A stretch of 64,000 bases of DNA, from the IMG/VR virus record IMGVR_UViG_3300046753_000522, positions 1-64,000 of that record. One strand, given 5' to 3'. Of this stretch, positions 7,954 to 15,839 are shown in pieces. Every line of letters starts with the position of its first letter. The stretch's first letter is position 1. The DNA comes from a virus. Position numbers and translations under genes: made by a program. Below the pieces are notes generated by a model, which did not search any database, was not told where the DNA came from, and worked only from the letters and a program-made list of their open reading frames with translations.

Positions 7954-9591
7954 TTACCAGTTTTCCTCAAGTTGACCCTGATTATCGTAGAGTAGACCCC
8001 AAGGGTGCATCTTCTCTTCATACGTTATCTCATCGACCCCACCATTATCGTGCGCACCAAATGGTGGGACATCTGCCTCGATCTCTTGCATTCTCTGATC
8101 AAACATCATCTTCTTGACGTCGATGTCTGTCATCTCCGCGAAGTAGGAGGTTTGTATTAGGTATCCGAACATCACGAGGTTCATTACCAAGTCATCGTGA
8201 CAACCCTCCTTCGCTTCGTAGGAGTTGCCCTTTGCCTCAAAAGTTGAGATCTCGATAATTGAATCTTCGTCTACAACTTCCAAGCGGTTGGTTTCCAGCA
8301 CGTCTTTGAATCCAGAACAACCAAGTCTCTTGGTCTTACGGTTCATCTCCACGCCGATACCTGTCGCCTTCACAGAAGAAGTCATGTGCACGTTCTCATA
8401 CTCCCGCTCATGGTACAGTCCATTGCAGACAAGTTGTCCCGCATCGTTTGATTCAATGACGACATATGCCTCATTGTAGACATTTGCGTACTTATAGATA
8501 ATGTCAGGGAAGAGTAGTGGAGATATCGTGTTATTGCGATACACAGCGACCTGCTTAAATGGTCTGCTGCTAATATCGATTACCGTGAAGGTAGAATAAT
8601 CCTGTCCTCGACCTTTTGCAACATCGACAGTCATGACGTATTGAGATCCCTTACGGGATTCGTCATAGACAAGTAAGTCGCCACCCTCCAAAATTCGTTT
8701 TGGGCGGGATGCCTTTAGATTCAGTAGACAGTCTGCTGAGATAAGTGTATTTCCAGTACCAAAGAAAGTGTTCCCAAACTCCTGATCAAACTGCAACTGT
8801 GAAGTATTATTGACCGTGGTTTCTTTCCACTTCTCGTCTCTTCCAGGAACATCCCACCAGTCAACACGGAACGGAGTAAACTCGTTCACTCCCTGTACCG
8901 CACCTTCCCAAATCTTATGAAACGGATTGCCAATACCATTTGCAGTAGAGGTGATGATCACCTTGGTTTCCTTACCAGATGAGATTACTGGATAGGTCGA
9001 GGTGTAGAACTCGGCAGCACGTTCAACGAACGCAAACTCATCAAGGAACAGCAGGTTGACCGACTGACCACGAATAGAAGAACCAGAAGTAGAAGAGGCG
9101 AATATCTTTGAGTTGTTACTAAACTCGATGCTACCCTTGTTGAGTACCTTACATCCAGGTTGTAGGTAGAAAGGGATGTTCTCCAGCATCAGAGTGATCC
9201 GAGACAGCATTTCCCTCGCAGTTTGACCCTTGTTAGCGAGTATCGCGACATTCTTCTCTGGGTTGAAGAGGGCGTACCAGAGGAGGTATGCAACAGAGGA
9301 GATAGACTTACCTGACTGGCGGCAGGCGAGCACGACGTTAAATCGATTGGAGTTGAAGTGTGTGAACATCTCCTCTTGATACGGATACAGGTCAAAGGGG
9401 ACCAGTCCGTCGTCGAGGTTGATTACCTTGAGGTGAGTTCGGGCAAAGTGGGATGGGTCTGCCATACATCTGGCATACTCAGCAACCTTATCAGTGGTCC
9501 AGTCCTCTTCGATCCCATCCTTTTTAACATTGACATTGCCGAGATAATGAGAATCGTTCCGACTTTTAGTTGTGTCCTGAATCGATTGCAT
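7954..9591 (-). CDS. 17: Terminase large subunit, T4 gp17-like
   Basis: This is the packaging motor ATPase and nuclease that pumps DNA through the portal. The ATPase half has a Walker A at 90-97 (CRQSGKS) and a Walker B ending in D184-E185 (NLLFLDEFAF). The C-terminal RNase H-like nuclease shows the acidic residues D323 and D331 (TVDVAKGRGQDYST) and a late CHDDLVMN motif. The length of 545 compares with 610 in T4. The start overlaps the end of the small terminase gene by 26 bases, with an AAGGA site upstream. Confidence 0.97.
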   Translation of the reverse strand: MQSIQDTTKSRNDSHYLGNVNVKKDGIEEDWTTDKVAEYARCMADPSHFARTHLKVINLDDGLVPFDLYPYQEEMFTHFNSNRFNVVLACRQSGKSISSVAYLLWYALFNPEKNVAILANKGQTAREMLSRITLMLENIPFYLQPGCKVLNKGSIEFSNNSKIFASSTSGSSIRGQSVNLLFLDEFAFVERAAEFYTSTYPVISSGKETKVIITSTANGIGNPFHKIWEGAVQGVNEFTPFRVDWWDVPGRDEKWKETTVNNTSQLQFDQEFGNTFFGTGNTLISADCLLNLKASRPKRILEGGDLLVYDESRKGSQYVMTVDVAKGRGQDYSTFTVIDISSRPFKQVAVYRNNTISPLLFPDIIYKYANVYNEAYVVIESNDAGQLVCNGLYHEREYENVHMTSSVKATGIGVEMNRKTKRLGCSGFKDVLETNRLEVVDEDSIIEISTFEAKGNSYEAKEGCHDDLVMNLVMFGYLIQTSYFAEMTDIDVKKMMFDQRMQEIEADVPPFGAHDNGGVDEITYEEKMHPWGLLYDNQGQLEENW

Positions 9592-9922
9592 CTGGAGTTA
9601 TATCCTTCTCACTATTTACATCTTTCAACAACCTTTGTAGGTCAGTTGTTGAACCGATGAATACATTATTTGTAGTTTCTGCTTTGGGAAGGGCAGCAAC
9701 ATCTTCTTTTTCGATGTCTTTTTTCTGCTTGTGTAGTGTCAACAGTTGATTCGATACGTCAGAAGTATCCTTCAACAGTTTAGAGAGCACCTCGTATGCA
9801 CGAGGGTGCTCGCTCTGTTTGGCAACTTCAAGCATCTCTTCAACACCTTCACGACCCTTACAGATCATGTCATAGAGAGTTTCTCTTGCAAACTCGTAGT
9901 CATTATCTTTATCATCATTCAT
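9566..9922 (-). CDS. 16: Terminase small subunit, T4 gp16-like
   Basis: The small subunit recognises phage DNA and regulates the large subunit. It is 118 residues, shorter than T4 gp16 (164). The N-terminal helix EFARETLYDMICKGREGVEE and the segment AKQSEHPRAYEVLSKLLK are characteristic of gp16 in marine T4-like phages. The middle is a predicted coiled coil (residues 50-75), which in T4 mediates ring assembly. It overlaps the large-subunit gene directly downstream. Confidence 0.93.
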   Translation of the reverse strand: MNDDKDNDYEFARETLYDMICKGREGVEEMLEVAKQSEHPRAYEVLSKLLKDTSDVSNQLLTLHKQKKDIEKEDVAALPKAETTNNVFIGSTTDLQRLLKDVNSEKDITPDAIDSGHN

Positions 9923-9926
9923 TATA

Positions 9927-10589
9927 TTATATAGACACCTTTAAATCGCCGTGATGGACCCACAGTTTTCCAACAACTTCTGGATCTGTTGTGGGCAATC
10001 CGCTGAAGTCAAGGTACTGTAAGGAAGTAACATCCTCAACAATGGATGTTGTTGCCAGATAGTCTTGATCCAGAGTAGGAAATCCAGTATCAATTCCTTG
10101 AGACAAGTCATATGCGAGACTAAAGATGTCACTATCCGATGCACTGAAGTTGCCTGCTAATGACGCAGCAGAATCAGAGAGAGAAAGGGCATTGTAACTC
10201 AAGGCAAGAGACGCGCCAGCAACACGTGCCATTCGGTCGGCGGTCTCTTCAAATACAACTTTCTTTGCAGAGATCAGCGTCGTTTCTTTGGCACTGTCTG
10301 AAAGAGATACGATGTTCCTTTCGCCGAAATATGCAGGGAAATATGAAGTATCGTATGCAATCGCACCTGGATTAGCAACACGGAAGTCTGAGTCCGTGGT
10401 GTACTTTGTCCAAGTCGTTGTTGAGAGTGTGTGAGTGTACGGATTGTACTCATATCTCACATTGCTTGCTGGAAAGAGTCCAAGTTCTTGCTTTCTTTCT
10501 TCTGACCAGTCGAGGACATCTGCCCCAAGTGTGCTCTTGACCGCATGATTGCTGAGGTAAGAACTGGTCTTTTCGTAGTAATAAGACAT
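9927..10589 (-). CDS. Unknown virion-type protein
   Basis: The 220-residue protein has a family I do not recognise. It is rich in Ser, Asp and Tyr, with a helical, Ala/Ser-rich central part (about residues 100-165) and a C-terminus ending GKLWVHHGDLKVSI, which is reminiscent of closing strands in phage tail-fibre domains. The gene sits between the propeller protein and the small terminase, four bases from the latter. A good AGGAG site precedes the ATG at 10589. Its position at the end of the fibre island suggests a fibre-associated or structural role, but that is inference. Confidence 0.72.
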   Translation of the reverse strand: MSYYYEKTSSYLSNHAVKSTLGADVLDWSEERKQELGLFPASNVRYEYNPYTHTLSTTTWTKYTTDSDFRVANPGAIAYDTSYFPAYFGERNIVSLSDSAKETTLISAKKVVFEETADRMARVAGASLALSYNALSLSDSAASLAGNFSASDSDIFSLAYDLSQGIDTGFPTLDQDYLATTSIVEDVTSLQYLDFSGLPTTDPEVVGKLWVHHGDLKVSI

Positions 10590-10630
10590 TTTGCTGTTTC
10601 TCCTATTTAGGATTCATATTTTGTATTTGT

Positions 10631-12802
10631 TTATGATGAGGTGGCGCAGTATCCATAATCACCAACTGCGCAGTACTGAGTTCCATCCCATACGACTGCC
10701 CTCATAATTCCTTTTTTATCGGAACTACCCGCCACCGCTGCACCCAGACTCGGTTGATTTGTCCAAGTAACTCCATCAGATGAGGTGGCACATAAACCAT
10801 CTCGACCTACTGCTATGAAATGGTTCGCGTCGCTATTCCATATGACTTGCCCCCCAGAATTATAAGATACTGGGGGCGTCTGTCCCCCAGTAAATGGGGG
10901 AGAAACGTCGTTGCCCCATGCTGAAGCAAGACTCGGTTGATTTGTCCAAGTGGTTCCATCTGGTGAGGTGGCACATTCTCCACCTTCACCTACTGTACAG
11001 AATATAGAGAGTTCTGGAGACCATGCAATTGACGTCATAAGGGTCTCCTTCGCGCCTACTGCTGTTTCGAGATTATCATTTCCTGGCGTCCAATTAACTC
11101 CATCAGTAGAAGTTTTGAACTTTTTTTCTCCGATATTGGTCATATCCCAACTGCCCTGAGGTACTTTTCCACCAACTGCGCAGAACATACTACCATTCCA
11201 TGCAACATCGAATAAAACTTGACCATAGGCACTGCCGGACGCCGCAGTCCAAGTGATACCATCGCTTGAATAAGAAATTGCTCCCCCATCACCAACTGAG
11301 ACGAATAGAGAAAGTTCTGGTGCCCATATCACAGAATGTCTGGACGCCTCGGTGACCCCTGGGGGGGAGGCAACTGACGTCCAAGTCACTCCATCAGAGG
11401 AGGTATAGGTGGACCCCCACCATCCTTGCGCGACGAATAGAGAGAGTTCTGGGGAGTATGCCACAGTAATCAGCGGAGTGGAAAGATATTTGTCATTCAG
11501 AGTCCAAGTGACTCCATCGGGTGAGTTGAGGATCATACCCCCTGGCCAATTCTGCTGGTGGAGGTTTTCGCCTCCTCCAACTGCGACGAACTGGGTGCCA
11601 GACCATGCGATTCCCTTTGCGCTGGTTATACCGCTTGACATGGCAATCCCGAGATTATCTTGGAATGTCCATTTCTGTCCAGGTAGGTAATCAGTCCTAA
11701 ACGACCTTTCTTCTGACCACTCAGAGTTCAGACTCGCAGTATGGTGCTTGACTTTAACTGTGTAGTCTTTATTTCCTTCCAGACCAGTGGGTTCCCACGA
11801 TGTCAGGGCAGTGGCGTCTGAGTCGAGAGATGCTGCGACATTTCCAGAAAGGTCCACGATTGCCCAACTCGACGCAGTGTGAGTATCTGTTCCTTCTGCC
11901 ATCTCGAAGTCAGATGATCGGAAAGGTCCATTAGGTGAGATACTGAGTTCACCGTCAGTGGCAGGAGACTCAATAGTAGGTTGTAGAATAGTTGGTACTA
12001 TGTCAGCAGTTACTGTGGTCCAGTCTGCTGAGTCGCCTGCCGCCTTGAAAGTGTATGTGCTTGCAGTATTGTTTGATGAAGCATTTGTGTGACGGAGTTG
12101 TACCTCGTCTCCGGCAATCAGGTTGAAGTTTGGTTTCAGTACTGGATTGACCGAAATTGGTAATCCGCGGAAGTCGCCACCATTTGTAGCATATTGGGCA
12201 TCGCTGGTTGGCGCAGTGGTTGACCCATAAGGGTAAACATAACTGTTTACGCTATGAACAGTCACCACTCTTGATTCTGAAGCACCCCCCACGGGTTGGT
12301 CACTATCAACGGAGTTTTGGAATACAAATGAGGTCTCTTTCGCAATGGTGAGTTCGAAGGATTGGGATCCACCGAGACCATCACTTACAGTACCAGTAAT
12401 TGTTGTACCGTGTGGACCGTCGATACCGTTATTAGATCCAGGTTCGCCTGCCCACTTGGTCCAGATTTCGGTGTCGTTGTCAGTGGTCTCAATTTTATCA
12501 GTGAAGTTGTATCCATCATCCGAAATCACTAAAGGATAAGAGGCAGTAAGAATTCGACCACCAGCACCTTTCCATTCCACTGGTCCTGCTGGTTGAGTGT
12601 TTGTGGGTTCAGAAAGGATCGTTCCACCTTCCAATGGTCTGATTTCTATTTCGCCAATAAGAGGGATTACTTCTCCATCAGCATCTTTGGTGTACAAGAT
12701 CCGGTCAGGAAAGTTGATCGCCAGTTCACCAACAGCAATTTGGGTATCGTCTGGTTTGTTGCCAGCAATACTGGATCGTTTATGTTGTATAGTTTTAGAC
12801 AT
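10631..12802 (-). CDS. Fibre protein with FN3-like domain and seven-bladed propeller
   Basis: The protein has 723 residues. The first ~250 residues are nearly identical in pattern to the neighbouring protein at 12842-15754 (opening MSKTIQHKRSS, then NKPDDTQIAVGELAINFPDR). This opening resembles the attachment heads of phage fibre proteins. Residues ~270-375 look FN3-like, ending with NSEWSEERSFRT. From about residue 375 to the end there are seven repeats of 35-60 residues, each closing on an 'SxDGxTW' Asp-box-like motif, as expected for one seven-bladed beta-propeller. I infer a receptor-binding or decoration role at the virion surface. No catalytic sialidase residues could be assigned, so binding rather than cleavage is more likely. 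Confidence 0.85.
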   Translation of the reverse strand: MSKTIQHKRSSIAGNKPDDTQIAVGELAINFPDRILYTKDADGEVIPLIGEIEIRPLEGGTILSEPTNTQPAGPVEWKGAGGRILTASYPLVISDDGYNFTDKIETTDNDTEIWTKWAGEPGSNNGIDGPHGTTITGTVSDGLGGSQSFELTIAKETSFVFQNSVDSDQPVGGASESRVVTVHSVNSYVYPYGSTTAPTSDAQYATNGGDFRGLPISVNPVLKPNFNLIAGDEVQLRHTNASSNNTASTYTFKAAGDSADWTTVTADIVPTILQPTIESPATDGELSISPNGPFRSSDFEMAEGTDTHTASSWAIVDLSGNVAASLDSDATALTSWEPTGLEGNKDYTVKVKHHTASLNSEWSEERSFRTDYLPGQKWTFQDNLGIAMSSGITSAKGIAWSGTQFVAVGGGENLHQQNWPGGMILNSPDGVTWTLNDKYLSTPLITVAYSPELSLFVAQGWWGSTYTSSDGVTWTSVASPPGVTEASRHSVIWAPELSLFVSVGDGGAISYSSDGITWTAASGSAYGQVLFDVAWNGSMFCAVGGKVPQGSWDMTNIGEKKFKTSTDGVNWTPGNDNLETAVGAKETLMTSIAWSPELSIFCTVGEGGECATSPDGTTWTNQPSLASAWGNDVSPPFTGGQTPPVSYNSGGQVIWNSDANHFIAVGRDGLCATSSDGVTWTNQPSLGAAVAGSSDKKGIMRAVVWDGTQYCAVGDYGYCATSS

Positions 12803-12815
12803 TTGTCAATTCCTC

Positions 12816-12829
12816 AGAATATGTATTCT
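12816..12829. repeat. Palindromic leader element, copy 1
   Basis: AGAATATGTATTCT is a palindrome with a 2-base centre, placed immediately upstream of the ribosome site of the gene at 10631-12802. The same element with the same flanks occurs at 15768-15781 before the paralogous gene. It may be a regulatory hairpin, or simply part of the duplicated segment. Confidence 0.6.
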
Positions 12830-12841
12830 GTTTGTATTTGT

Positions 12842-13740
12842 TTATGGTGATGTGGCACATTTGCCTTCATAACCAACTACACACAACTGAGTGCCAGACC
12901 ATGTGATTGATTCCATCCTTTCACCTCCCACCGCTGCATTGAGACTCGGTTGTTCGGTCCAAGTAACTCCATCAGGGGATGTGGCACATTTGCCATCACC
13001 ACCAACTGCACAGAATTGAGCGCCAGTCCATATGACTGATTCCATCCTTTCACCTCCCACCGCTGCATTGAGACTCGGTTGAAGTGTCCAAGTGACTCCG
13101 TCAGGGGATGTGGCACATTTACCACCACTACCAACTGCACAGAATTGAGCGCCAGTCCATATGACTGATTTCACCCATGCATCACCCACTGCTGAAGTGA
13201 AACTCGGTTGGTTTGTCCAAGTAACTCCATCTGGGGATGTGGCACATTTACCATCGAGACCGACTGCGACAAACTGTGTGCCGTCCCATGTGACTGAGTA
13301 CATACTTTGACCTCCCACTACTGATGCGAGACTCGGTTGATTTGTCCAAGTAACTCCATCAGGGGATGTGGCACATAGACCGTCATAACCAACTGCGCAG
13401 AACTGAGTTCCAGACCATGTGACTGAGTACATATCGTATGGACTCGCTATTGTAGTGAGACTCGGTTGTGCTGTCCAAGTGACTCCATCAGGTGATGTGG
13501 CACATCTACCTTTCCAACCAACTGCGCAGAACTGACTGCCGTCCCATACGACTGATAACATGAACCCACCGGTCGTTGCTGAATTGAAACTCCGTTGTCT
13601 TGTCCAAGTAACTCCATCAGGAGAGGTGGCACACATACCAGGTCCACCAACTGCGCAGAACTGAGTGCCGTCCCATGTGACTCCGTTCATACTTTTGTTA
13701 CCCACTACTGATGCGAGACTCGGTTGACGTGTCCATTTCT
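12842..13740 (-). repeat. Propeller repeats 8-14 (about 123-129 bp unit)
   Basis: Seven tandem copies of a unit of roughly 41 codons lie here. They are highly similar at DNA level; the phrase 'ggggatgtggcacatttacc' or close variants recur once per unit. Such similarity makes the array prone to recombination and to assembly collapse. Confidence 0.88.
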
Positions 13741-15754
13741 CTCCGATAAGATTCTGAGTCCTAAACGACCTTTCTTCTGACCACTCAGAGTTTAATGTAG
13801 CAGTATGATGCTTGACTCTGATTTTGTAATCTGCATTTCCGTCCAGACCAGTGGGTTCCCAAGAGGTCAGAGCAGAGGTGTCTGAGTCGAGAGATGCTGC
13901 TACTGATTGAGATCCAGTGGCACATGTACCACCTTGCCCAACTGTGCAGAACTGAGTGCCAGACCATATGACAGAGTTCAACTCTGTATAACCCACTGCT
14001 GAATTGAGACTCGGTTGAAGTGTCCAAGTAATTCCGTCTGGAGATGTGACACATTTGCCATCCCAACCACCAACTGCGCAGAACTGACTGCCATCCCATG
14101 CAATTGAGTGCATATATGTTGAATCCACTGCTGTAGTGAAATTCGGTTGGTTTGTCCAAGTGACTCCATCAGGTGATGTGACGCATTTACCATCATAACC
14201 AACTACGCAGAACTGAGTTCCAGACCATATGACTGACCTCATCTGTCTATAACCCACTGATGATTCGAAATCCGATTGATTTGTCCAAGTAACTCCATCA
14301 GGCGATGTGGCACATTTACCATTCATTCCAACTGCACAGAACTGAGTTCCAGACCATGTGACTGAGTTCATCAACGCGTAAGTCACTGCTGGTTTGAAAC
14401 TCGGTTGATTTGTCCAAGTAACTCCATCAGGCGATGTGGCACATCCCTCACCAACTGCACAGAACTGAGTGCCAGACCATGTGACTGAGCGCATACCCTC
14501 AGAGAGACTGCCCCCCAATGCTGATGCGAGACTCGGTTGATTTGTCCAAGTGACTCCATCAGGGGATGTGGCACATTTACCACTCTCACCAACTGCACAG
14601 AACTGAGAACCATTCCATACGACTGATTTCATTACCCCCGATCCTACTGCTGATTTGAGACTCGGTTGATTTGTCCAAGTAACTCCATCTGGGGATGTGG
14701 CACATTTACCATCGAGACCGACTGCGCAGAACTGAGTGCCAGACCATGCGACTGCATTCATATCTTTGTTATCCACTACTGATGCGAGACTCGGTTGATT
14801 TGTCCACACCAGTTCACCCATTATCTCCCAACTGGATGCAGTGTGAGTATCTGTTCCTTCTGCCATTTCGAAGTCTGATGAGACGAATGGTCCATCAGGC
14901 GAGATACTGAGTTCACCGTCAGTAGCAGGTGATGCTATCTTAGGTTGTAGAATAGTTGGTACTATGTCAGCAGTTACTGTGGTCCAGTCTGCTGAGTCAC
15001 CTGCCATGATAAAATTGTAGGTGCTTGCGGTATTGTTTGTTGAGGCATCTTGATGTCGGAGTTGGAATTCATCTCCCTCGGTTATGTAGTCTGTCGCACT
15101 ACCAGCATTTGTTGCTGGCATCGCAGTCCATGAACCACCATTCTTGGCGTACTCAGGAGAGGTGCCAGTGGTCGTTCCGGAGGGATAGACATAACTGTTC
15201 ACACTATAGGCAGTTACTACTCTCGATTCTGAAACACCACCGACTGTTTGGTCACTATCAACGAAGTTGTGGAATACAAACGAGGTCTCTTTGTCGATGG
15301 TCAACTCAAATGATTGAGATCCACCGATATCATCGGTCACACTACCGCTAATGACTGTACCATGTGGACCGTCGATACCATCACCAGATCCAGGTTCGCC
15401 TGCCCACTTCGTCCAAATTTCGGTATCGTTATTAGTGGTCTCAATTTTATCAGTGAAGTTATATCCATCATCTGAAATTGTCATAGGATAAAAGGCAGTG
15501 AGTAATACGCCACCAGAACCTTTCCATTCCACTGGTCCTGCAGGGTGAGTGTTTATGGGTTCAGAAAGGATCGTTCCACCTTCCAACGGAAGGTCTTCTG
15601 TTTCTCTAATAAGAGGAATTACTTCTCCGTCAGCAGTTTTGGTGTACAAGGTCCGATCAGGAAAGTTTATTGCCAATTCGCCAACAGCAATTTGGGTATC
15701 GTCTGGTTTGTTTCCTGCTACACTTGAGCGTTTGTGCTGTATAGTCTTCGACAT
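12842..15754 (-). CDS. Fibre protein with two seven-bladed propellers
   Basis: The 970-residue protein is a paralogue of the protein at 10631-12802, sharing the N-terminal ~250 residues and the FN3-like segment. I count fourteen repeats of about 41 residues, with consensus WTNQPSL-x-SAVG-x-MxSVxWSGTQFCAVGxxGKCATSPDGVT. Seven lie at residues ~315-610 and seven at ~662-970. Two groups of seven fit two seven-bladed beta-propellers. The first group interrupts the FN3-like domain: HTASSW lies before it and SVAASLDSD after it, two segments close together in the paralogue. Nearly every blade carries two Cys (QFC...GKC), 27 in the repeats by my count, which is unusual. A surface binding role is inferred. 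Confidence 0.87.
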   Translation of the reverse strand: MSKTIQHKRSSVAGNKPDDTQIAVGELAINFPDRTLYTKTADGEVIPLIRETEDLPLEGGTILSEPINTHPAGPVEWKGSGGVLLTAFYPMTISDDGYNFTDKIETTNNDTEIWTKWAGEPGSGDGIDGPHGTVISGSVTDDIGGSQSFELTIDKETSFVFHNFVDSDQTVGGVSESRVVTAYSVNSYVYPSGTTTGTSPEYAKNGGSWTAMPATNAGSATDYITEGDEFQLRHQDASTNNTASTYNFIMAGDSADWTTVTADIVPTILQPKIASPATDGELSISPDGPFVSSDFEMAEGTDTHTASSWEIMGELVWTNQPSLASVVDNKDMNAVAWSGTQFCAVGLDGKCATSPDGVTWTNQPSLKSAVGSGVMKSVVWNGSQFCAVGESGKCATSPDGVTWTNQPSLASALGGSLSEGMRSVTWSGTQFCAVGEGCATSPDGVTWTNQPSFKPAVTYALMNSVTWSGTQFCAVGMNGKCATSPDGVTWTNQSDFESSVGYRQMRSVIWSGTQFCVVGYDGKCVTSPDGVTWTNQPNFTTAVDSTYMHSIAWDGSQFCAVGGWDGKCVTSPDGITWTLQPSLNSAVGYTELNSVIWSGTQFCTVGQGGTCATGSQSVAASLDSDTSALTSWEPTGLDGNADYKIRVKHHTATLNSEWSEERSFRTQNLIGEKWTRQPSLASVVGNKSMNGVTWDGTQFCAVGGPGMCATSPDGVTWTRQRSFNSATTGGFMLSVVWDGSQFCAVGWKGRCATSPDGVTWTAQPSLTTIASPYDMYSVTWSGTQFCAVGYDGLCATSPDGVTWTNQPSLASVVGGQSMYSVTWDGTQFVAVGLDGKCATSPDGVTWTNQPSFTSAVGDAWVKSVIWTGAQFCAVGSGGKCATSPDGVTWTLQPSLNAAVGGERMESVIWTGAQFCAVGGDGKCATSPDGVTWTEQPSLNAAVGGERMESITWSGTQLCVVGYEGKCATSP
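13921..14812 (-). repeat. Propeller repeats 1-7, inserted in an FN3-like domain
   Basis: Seven tandem copies of the same unit as at 12842-13740 lie between the two halves of an FN3-like domain that is uninterrupted in the paralogue at 10631-12802. The edges are marked by HTASSWEIMGELVWTNQ on one side and GSQSVAASLDSD on the other. Confidence 0.85.
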
Positions 15755-15767
15755 TTGTCAATTCCTA

Positions 15768-15781
15768 AGAATATGTATTCT
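15768..15781. repeat. Palindromic leader element, copy 2
   Basis: This is an identical copy of the 14-base palindrome at 12816-12829, with matching flanks (ATTCCT on the gene side). It lies just upstream of the ATG at 15754. The shared leader shows that the duplication of the two fibre genes included their translation-start regions. Confidence 0.6.
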
Positions 15782-15793
15782 GGTTTATTATTA

Positions 15794-15817
15794 ATGGACC
15801 ACCATATGGTGGTCCAT
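15794..15817 (-). terminator. Perfect 24-bp palindrome in a fibre-gene gap
   Basis: ATGGACCACCAT is followed directly by its reverse complement. As RNA it would form a stem of about 10 bp with a short ATAT loop. It lies 22 bases past the stop of the gene at 15840. On the minus strand the following bases are TAATAATAAACC, without a T run, so it is a weak terminator candidate, an mRNA-stabilising hairpin or a dimeric protein site. Confidence 0.5.
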
Positions 15818-15839
15818 GTAATGTTGTACTATATGTATA

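Noticed and set aside
12842-14812. CRISPR array suggested by regularly spaced near-identical DNA
   Set aside because: The repeats are about 123-129 bases, in frame, and encode a continuous protein. There are no short direct repeats with unique spacers and no cas genes.
10631-15754. Diversity-generating retroelement acting on the propeller repeats
   Set aside because: No reverse transcriptase gene or template repeat was seen in the window. Variation between units looks like ordinary duplication and divergence. A search of the rest of the genome would be needed to exclude it fully.
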